NCBI GenBank assembly: GCA_025350305.1
Contig: JANXYC010000169.1
Location: 1-33,789, forward strand
DNA from: Cyclobacteriaceae bacterium
Lineage (GTDB): Bacteria > Bacteroidota > Bacteroidia > Cytophagales > Cyclobacteriaceae
Direction: 5' to 3'
Length of the DNA stretch: 33,789 nucleotides
Part shown: in pieces, positions 25,606 to 31,537 of the stretch
How positions within the stretch are numbered: position 1 is the first letter of the stretch
How the letters are laid out: every line of letters starts with the position of its first letter
Position numbers and translations under genes: made by a program
Notes under the pieces: generated by a model
Database searches by the model: none
What the model was told of the DNA's origin: nothing
What the model saw: the letters and a program-made list of their open reading frames with translations, nothing else

Positions 25606-26119
25606 ATGATTAAAAATTACTTCAAAATTGCCGTTCGGAATATTCTGAAACACAAATGGCATCACACCTCAACATTTGAAAATTATCGGGGTGGTCAAGG
25701 ATTTCAACTTCGAGACCCTGAAAGCAAAAGTGCGACCGGTGGTGATTCGCCTAACGGATAAATCACGGCAGTTGATGGTACGTTATGAAGGAGACCCGCG
25801 TAAAATTATTTTATCAGTTGAACAGCGTACCAAAGAAATCGGTGTTCGAAAAGCGCTGGGAGCGTCGGTGTATAGCCTGACCATTTTACTATCAAAAGAG
25901 TTTACGCGCTTGGTTCTTATTGCCATTATTCCTGCTGTGGCCGTGGGCTGGTATGTAGCCGATTGGTGGCTCGGCGATTTTATGTACCGAATTGAGTTGA
26001 ATCCACTTTTGTTTGTGGGGAGCGCGTTTGGTGCTATTGTAATTGCTTGGGCTACAGTTTCTTACCAATCGGAGAAGGCGGCCTCCTCAAATCCTGTTAG
26101 TTCATTGCGATACGAATAA
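25606..26119 (+). pseudogene. Remnant of a second FtsX/MacB permease, internally deleted
   Basis: The ATG at 25606 begins MIKNYFKIAVRNILKHK, the typical N-terminus of these permeases, but that frame closes within about 50 codons. From about 25650 another frame continues as LKIIGVVKDFNFETLK, normally found hundreds of residues later. At about 25815-25830 VRYEGDPRKIILSVE is joined directly to QRTKEIGVRKALGAS, skipping the membrane helix that normally separates them. The C-terminal helices to SNPVSSLRYE are intact. The gene thus lost most of its middle in one frame-shifting deletion and a second segment in an in-frame deletion. It is a dead copy of an exporter subunit next to its intact paralogue. 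Confidence 0.88.
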
Positions 26120-26245
26120 GGAGACTGTCGAACATGAGTTATCCACAATCGAGCGGCGAAAGCGCTGTCAGTCAGCACTTTCTTTATGTGGATAAGATGT
26201 GCATTTCTTGCCATAATCCTCAATTAATAATTCCATAACCCATAG

Positions 26246-26253
26246 TAACTTTG
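26246..26253 (+). promoter_or_regulatory. -7 box upstream of the small basic protein gene
   Basis: TAACTTTG is an exact TAnnTTTG box. Transcription would start near 26260, almost at the ATG at 26264 and about 13 nt before the ATG at 26273, so the second ATG is the more natural start. No clear -33 element was found at the expected distance. Confidence 0.5.
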
Positions 26254-26272
26254 GTGAGCAAAAATGCATTTT

Positions 26273-26500
26273 ATGGAAAACAAAAAAGTGTCTAAAAAAG
26301 CCTTGCGCAGCCTTTTGAAAGATTCCCTTCAACAGTCGATTGGTCATCTGGAGTTACCCAAGCCAAACAAAAAGGTGAAGAAAATCATTAGCCGCAGCAC
26401 CCGGAAAATGGCGATCGAATTCTCTTATCTTTTAAAGAAGGAGTTTAAGAGAAGCAAACCAAAGAAAGCAAAAAGAGAAACTGCCGCACAGGCAGCATAA
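26273..26500 (+). CDS. Small Lys-rich protein of unknown function
   Basis: A 75-aa protein (78 aa if the ATG at 26264 is used). About a quarter of the residues are Lys or Arg, so it is strongly basic. The C-terminal part KKEFKRSKPKKAKRETAAQAA resembles a nucleic-acid-binding tail. No signal peptide, membrane segment or known domain is visible. It has its own -7 box and is followed by a terminator-like hairpin, so it is a single-gene transcript. It might bind DNA or RNA, but this is only suggested by charge. Confidence 0.6.
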   Translation: MENKKVSKKALRSLLKDSLQQSIGHLELPKPNKKVKKIISRSTRKMAIEFSYLLKKEFKRSKPKKAKRETAAQAA

Positions 26501-26553
26501 AATTATAGTGTATTGTATGTTTTGAGAATGGCTTTTGTACCATTCATCAAAAT

Positions 26554-26584
26554 ACTACGACCTTCTGTTAAGCCGTAGTTTTTT
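26554..26584 (+). terminator. Intrinsic terminator after the small basic protein gene
   Basis: ACTACG pairs with CGTAGT, with an additional inner CTT/AAG pairing, followed by a run of six T. It lies 54 bp after the stop at 26500 and about 40 bp before the next gene. Confidence 0.6.
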
Positions 26585-26625
26585 AAGTAAGTTCAGGAGC
26601 ATTAACTTTCTCATAAATTAGCGTT

Positions 26626-29600
26626 ATGAGAAAACTGCTCCTGTTTTTTTTTAGTTTGATTTCCACTTCCTTACTGAATGGTCAAGCCTTCGATCCGAAG
26701 GCCTTTTCCCAATTAAATTTTCGCTTTATTGGTCCTGATGGCAATCGGGCCATTGCGGTAGTGGGTGAACCAGGCAATCCTAATGTATCCTATATCGGTG
26801 CTGCTTCGGGCGGTATCTGGAAGACGGAAGACATGGGCTTTCATTGGCGATCCATTTTCGACAAGACGGATGATTCTTCCATCGGTGCCATGGCCATCGC
26901 GCCTTCCAATCCAAAACAAGTGTGGGTGGGCACCGGCGAGACATTTTTAATACGCCCTGCCCATGCCGTTGGTAACGGTGTTTATAAATCCTCCAACGCG
27001 GGAAAAACCTGGAAGAATCTGGGGCTTGAAAGAACCTTTCGCATCAGTCGTGTGATTGTTCATCCTTCTGATACAAACGTTGTGTATGTTGCTTCCCTTG
27101 GTCATGCTTCCGGCCCACAGCAGGAACGCGGTGTGTTTAAAACTACTAACGGAGGAACCACCTGGGAACGTGTTTTCTTCTTGAATGAAAACACCGGCTG
27201 CTCGGATTTGGCAATGGACCCTAAGAACCCTGACGTGCTCTTCGCGGCAATGTGGGAAGTCGAAATCAAAACCTGGAACCTCAAGAGTGGAGGTGCTTCC
27301 AGTGGTATCTACAGAAGCAAGGATGGTGGTAAAACCTGGGCGGCGCTTCAAAATGGTTTGGAAAGCGGTTCCACTCATCCGGTTGGTAAAACGTCCGTAG
27401 ATGTTGCTTACTCCAATCCAAAAATTGTATATGCTTTGGTTGAAGATAAGGAGCCTCGACTCTATCGTTCAGAGGATGGCGGTGATAGCTGGAAGCTCAT
27501 GCAGCGTGACCACTCCATGGGCCAACGTGCCGGTTACTATACACGCCTCCGGGTGTCAACCAAAAATGAAAATGAAGTGTACACCATTTGTGTTGGGATC
27601 AAAAAGTCAGTAGATGGCGGAAAAACGTTTGCCAAAGATTTTAACCAATGGGCTGCCGGCGGTGACAATCATGACCTGTGGTTTGATCCAAAAATTCCAG
27701 ATCGAATCATGTGTGCCCACGATGGGTGTGCAAATTTGTCATTCAATGGAGGCAAAACCTGGAAAAATATCAACGTGCCCATCGCGCAGATGTATCATAT
27801 CGCCGTGGATGATCGCGTTCCATACTATGTGTATTCCAACCGGCAGGATGCATGGTCCTATCGCGGACCGAGTCGCAATCTTGAAGGAGGGTCTATTCCG
27901 CTTGGCCTCTGGCACGGAGTAGGAGGATGCGAAAGTGGCTTCGCTCAACCGGACCCTTTTGACAATAATATTGTCTGGTCAGGTTGCTACGATGGCGGCC
28001 TGGATGTGTTTGATCTTACCACGATGCACGCCCGTGATGTGCGCGTGTGGCCACAAACGCAAATTGGGAATGCGCCCTCAAATGCGAAATATCGGTGGCA
28101 TTGGAATTTTCCCATGGTGCTCTCGAAGCATGTGCCCGGTCGCGTGTGGGTAGGCAGTCAGTTTGTGCATGAAACTTCCAACCGCGGACAAAGTTGGAAA
28201 GAAATTAGTTCTGACCTGACCACCAACGACAAAAGCCATCAGCAAAATTCCGGCGGCATGGCGAGTGATAATCTTATGACCTGGGATGGATGCACGCTCT
28301 ACTCGCTTGCAGAATCACCTTTAAAAGAAGGTGTGCTTTGGGCTGGAAGCAATGATGGCATCTTGAGTGTAACGCAGGATGGTGGTAAAACCTGGACGAA
28401 TGTTTCTTCCTTCGTTCCGGAACTGCCGAAATGGGGCACGATCCGCCACATCGAAGCATCCTATTTCGATGCCGGCGCCTGTTACATTGCCGTGGATGCT
28501 CATCACAACGGTGATTTTGGGGTATATGTTTATAAGACTACAGATTTTGGGAAAACATGGACCCGACTTTCTGTTGATCTTCCTCCTTCGAATTCAAATT
28601 TCGTACACCAGATCGTTGAAGACCCCGGTAAGAAAGGTTTGTTGTGGTTAGGCACTGATAATGGATTGTATTTTTCCCCGGATGATGGCAGGCAGTGGTT
28701 ACGTTTAAAAAATAATTTACCGCCCGTACCGATTTATGGGATTACCGTTCAGAAAAATTTTCGCGATCTCGTACTTGGAACGTACGGCCGGGGAATTTAT
28801 ATACTGGATGATATCACACCCATCCGCGAGTATTCAGAACAAGTGCAAAATACCGATGCTCACCTTTTTTCATTGAGGCCTTCCTACCGGTTTCAAAAGA
28901 AGGATGCCATTAAGACGGAAGATAGTTTTGTCAATGGTCAGAATCCCCACTATGGTGCTGATATCAACTATTATTTAAAAGCGAAATCAAAGGATAGCGT
29001 TCAAGTCCTTGTGCTCAATATAAAAGGAGAGACTGTTCAGACAATCAAAGGACGCAACAAGCCGGGCATAAATCGTGTGTACTGGGATCTTCGTCTGCAA
29101 GATTATGAACTGCCCAAACTTCACACAATGCCAAGAGGTGCCGACTGGGTAAAACCGGATTCTACCGGAGCGCGTACTATGTTTATTTATGACCTTGATA
29201 TTGGCCCGGGCCTTACGGCTCCGCTGGTCCCCCCAGGTGATTACACCATCGTGTTGAAAGCGAATGGAAAGGATTTCAAACAAACGGTTCAGGTCCTTAA
29301 AGATCCAAATACAAAAGCAATGGATGCCGACATCCAAAGACAATTTGCGCACGGAATTATTTTATTCAACGCTATCAATAACACGTTGAAATTGATTGAT
29401 GAGATGGAAAAATCAAGGTCCAAACTGCTAACACTGGTGAATGATAAGAAAATCGGAAAGACGGCAGCTGCATTGGAAGAAAAGATTTATCAATTGGAAG
29501 GTAAGCTTCATGACATCCGTCAAACTGGTGCCCGTTTCGATATTTTTCGCAATCCCCCGCAGGTTTTAGAACGCTTTCTGGCAATGAGCAAAGAAGGAAT

Positions 29601-29739
29601 CGTGTCGAGTGCCGACAGTCCGCCAACCGATCAGCAAGTGGAGGTGTACAATATCACACAGCAGCAGCTAGTGGAAGTTGAAAAGGCATATAATCTTTTA
29701 AAGCAAAATGCTGAGTGGAAGAGCACGAAGATGAATTGA
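26626..29739 (+). CDS. Secreted sortilin/BNR-repeat beta-propeller protein
   Basis: A 1037-aa protein often annotated as a 'glycosyl hydrolase' or VPS10/sortilin-like protein. An N-terminal signal peptide (MRKLLLFFFSLISTSLLNGQA) sends it to the periplasm or outside. From about 30 to 740 there are many Asp-box/BNR-like repeats of the form YKSSNAGKTWKN, YRSKDGGKTWAA, FKTTNGGTTWER and VTQDGGKTWTNV, which build a large beta-propeller. After the propeller comes a beta-sandwich-like region (about 760-900) and a helical C-terminus (about 905-1037). No catalytic residues can be identified, so enzymatic activity should not be assumed. A binding or scaffold role is also possible. It is a single-gene unit. 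Confidence 0.85.
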   Translation: MRKLLLFFFSLISTSLLNGQAFDPKAFSQLNFRFIGPDGNRAIAVVGEPGNPNVSYIGAASGGIWKTEDMGFHWRSIFDKTDDSSIGAMAIAPSNPKQVWVGTGETFLIRPAHAVGNGVYKSSNAGKTWKNLGLERTFRISRVIVHPSDTNVVYVASLGHASGPQQERGVFKTTNGGTTWERVFFLNENTGCSDLAMDPKNPDVLFAAMWEVEIKTWNLKSGGASSGIYRSKDGGKTWAALQNGLESGSTHPVGKTSVDVAYSNPKIVYALVEDKEPRLYRSEDGGDSWKLMQRDHSMGQRAGYYTRLRVSTKNENEVYTICVGIKKSVDGGKTFAKDFNQWAAGGDNHDLWFDPKIPDRIMCAHDGCANLSFNGGKTWKNINVPIAQMYHIAVDDRVPYYVYSNRQDAWSYRGPSRNLEGGSIPLGLWHGVGGCESGFAQPDPFDNNIVWSGCYDGGLDVFDLTTMHARDVRVWPQTQIGNAPSNAKYRWHWNFPMVLSKHVPGRVWVGSQFVHETSNRGQSWKEISSDLTTNDKSHQQNSGGMASDNLMTWDGCTLYSLAESPLKEGVLWAGSNDGILSVTQDGGKTWTNVSSFVPELPKWGTIRHIEASYFDAGACYIAVDAHHNGDFGVYVYKTTDFGKTWTRLSVDLPPSNSNFVHQIVEDPGKKGLLWLGTDNGLYFSPDDGRQWLRLKNNLPPVPIYGITVQKNFRDLVLGTYGRGIYILDDITPIREYSEQVQNTDAHLFSLRPSYRFQKKDAIKTEDSFVNGQNPHYGADINYYLKAKSKDSVQVLVLNIKGETVQTIKGRNKPGINRVYWDLRLQDYELPKLHTMPRGADWVKPDSTGARTMFIYDLDIGPGLTAPLVPPGDYTIVLKANGKDFKQTVQVLKDPNTKAMDADIQRQFAHGIILFNAINNTLKLIDEMEKSRSKLLTLVNDKKIGKTAAALEEKIYQLEGKLHDIRQTGARFDIFRNPPQVLERFLAMSKEGIVSSADSPPTDQQVEVYNITQQQLVEVEKAYNLLKQNAEWKSTKMN

Positions 29740-29743
29740 AAGG

Positions 29744-29845
29744 AGGGTGTTGGGTGTTGGGTCTTGGCTTTTAGCTTTTAGCTTTTGATTATTAGCTTTT
29801 AACTTCGAGCTCTTAGCTGCTAGCTTTAACTTTTAACTTATCGCT
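29744..29845. repeat. Degenerate heptamer tandem array 5
   Basis: The whole gap between two convergent genes is a 7-bp-period array. It begins with GGGTGTT units, drifts through GGCTTTT and AGCTTTT units, and ends with ACTTTTA-like units. The gradual change of the unit along the array suggests stepwise slippage plus mutation. The core unit is the same as in arrays 1 and 2. Confidence 0.75.
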
Positions 29846-29850
29846 TGACC

Positions 29851-31023
29851 CTACTTTATAGTGACAAAGACTCCCTCATCAATCTCTCCATCCTTCACTT
29901 GATAGACGACAACGCCTGATGGCATTTTGAAGGCACCTTCGACACCAGAACCCAGCACGGCGGCAGTTTGTTCAAAGCGTGTTTGTTGACCTTCTGTTTC
30001 AAGGAAGAACCTCTGCCTGGAGTGATGATGGCCTGCCAAGGCAAGTGGAAAAGGATGAGTCTGAAGGATCGTAATGACCTCCTGTGCATTGGATACGACG
30101 TGTCTGAATTTGAGTTGTCCTTTTTCCCGCTCCAGCGTCCGGCCGGGACCAGTTTCTGTGTATCCTGAAATGCTGAGCCCGCCAGAGAGAAAGGGTACAT
30201 GCTGGAATGTTATAACTGGTGTTGTCGGTGGAAGGGCTGCAAGATCTTTTTTAAGCCATTCGCGTTGAACCGAATCGATGGAACCATAGTACCACATGTC
30301 GTCAAACTCGAGTGAATTCAGGGCAATGAAATGAAGACCTCCATAGTTGAATGAATAATAATCGGGCCCAAGGTAGCTGCGGTACATTTTTCTTCCATAC
30401 AATGGATGTAGTGTGCTTACCTTGGATAGTTCCCGTTCGATACCAAAAATTTCGTGATTGCCTGGCACATTCCAGACGGGCACCGGAAATTTCAGCGTTT
30501 CGGTTTTATACAACTCATACAATGATGTAGCTTCTTTTTCAGGCACTCGTAAAGCATCCTTTACGAGGTCACCGGTGACCAACACAAAATCAGGGCGAAC
30601 AGAATCCACCACGGCCCTGAATTTTTGCATGCGATCAAGGCTTTTATCACTGATATGTGTATCGGAAGCGTGAATGAAAGTGAATTGCGGGTGTGTTGAA
30701 GTTTTGACAAGCGGGAAATCTACCTGAGCGTTGTTGGACCCGAGATCAATTTTATGGTAAAATGATCGTGATGATTTAAATCCATGAGGCAATGAGATGA
30801 AAACAAAGCCGAAACCTTTTGTTGCTGGGATTTGGTAAAACCCATTCGCATCGGTTTGTACAGCATCTACCTGATCGGAAATAACGACACCCTTCATACC
30901 AACTTCGTTTTTATCACGCAAGCCATTGCCGTTGGAGTCGTTGAAGACAATTCCAGAAATGGTAGTAGCAGAAAGATTACTGCCGGCGCAAAGAACGAGA
31001 ACAGTGAGGATATATAATTTCAT
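29851..31023 (-). CDS. Secreted calcineurin-like metallophosphoesterase
   Basis: A 390-aa exported protein. A signal peptide (about 1-19) is followed by an SdrD-B-like carboxypeptidase-regulatory fold (20-95) with a calcium-binding-type loop FNDSNGNGLRDKNEVG. The metallophosphoesterase domain follows, with metal-binding motifs in order: ASDTHISD, VTGDLVKDA, VPGNHEIFG, QHVPFLSG and AGHHHSRQ. Such enzymes hydrolyse phosphomonoesters or diesters in the periplasm; the substrate is unknown. The gene converges on the sortilin-like gene across a repeat array. The three-part structure is typical of Bacteroidota phosphoesterases. Confidence 0.88.
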   Translation of the reverse strand: MKLYILTVLVLCAGSNLSATTISGIVFNDSNGNGLRDKNEVGMKGVVISDQVDAVQTDANGFYQIPATKGFGFVFISLPHGFKSSRSFYHKIDLGSNNAQVDFPLVKTSTHPQFTFIHASDTHISDKSLDRMQKFRAVVDSVRPDFVLVTGDLVKDALRVPEKEATSLYELYKTETLKFPVPVWNVPGNHEIFGIERELSKVSTLHPLYGRKMYRSYLGPDYYSFNYGGLHFIALNSLEFDDMWYYGSIDSVQREWLKKDLAALPPTTPVITFQHVPFLSGGLSISGYTETGPGRTLEREKGQLKFRHVVSNAQEVITILQTHPFPLALAGHHHSRQRFFLETEGQQTRFEQTAAVLGSGVEGAFKMPSGVVVYQVKDGEIDEGVFVTIK

Positions 31024-31142
31024 ACAACGGATGATGAGCGTTTTTGAAGATATTCAAAAATACTCACATTCAACAGAATCAACAGCAGGCATCGACAGAT
31101 TACTGATTACCGGTTACCGAGTACCATGCTATTTTGCTTGTT

Positions 31143-31459
31143 TCAATCTACCGTGTAACCCTGGTTGCTCTTTTGAAAATACTCCTCCAACACCTTGAAT
31201 CGATGTTCAAAAATAAGGTTTACCCTACGCTCTACAAAAAGTAAATGGACCAATTGCCCAAGACGTCCTAGCGGAAGGGCATAGTCGATTTCATCAGTCA
31301 TTTCTACGCCACCGTCCACTTCCCTGAAATCGATAGAATCCTGAAATTCATGTCTTTCGGTGTGATGTGGGCAAGGTTTTTAGGTGATGAAAAGAAGTTC
31401 CATGCCGCTTTCACGGAAATGGGCAGAAATTGTTTCCGACTAAGTTGGTAGATCTTCAT
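31143..31459 (-). pseudogene. SRPBCC-family protein, pseudogene with internal deletion
   Basis: The minus strand from the ATG at 31459 reads MKIYQLSRKQFLPISVKAAW followed by NFFSSPKNLAHITPKDMNFRIL, the N-terminus of the START/SRPBCC-type 'cell division inhibitor-like' proteins. After that the frame stops. In another frame the end of the same family continues as EVDGGVEMTDEIDYALPLG and IFEHRFKVLEEYF, to a stop at 31143. The middle, normally about 50-60 residues, is missing and the frame is shifted. It is absent from the ORF track because neither piece is long enough. The intact family is thought to bind hydrophobic ligands. Confidence 0.88.
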
Positions 31460-31537
31460 CACCCTTAAAACAACCTCCTGTAAAAATGGTTTTAATAGTT
31501 ATCTAAAATCTGCAACTTTATAGCTTCCGGCAACGCT

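Noticed and set aside
28987-29352. 121-aa minus-strand ORF
   Set aside because: It is antisense to the intact sortilin/BNR protein and shows no domain.
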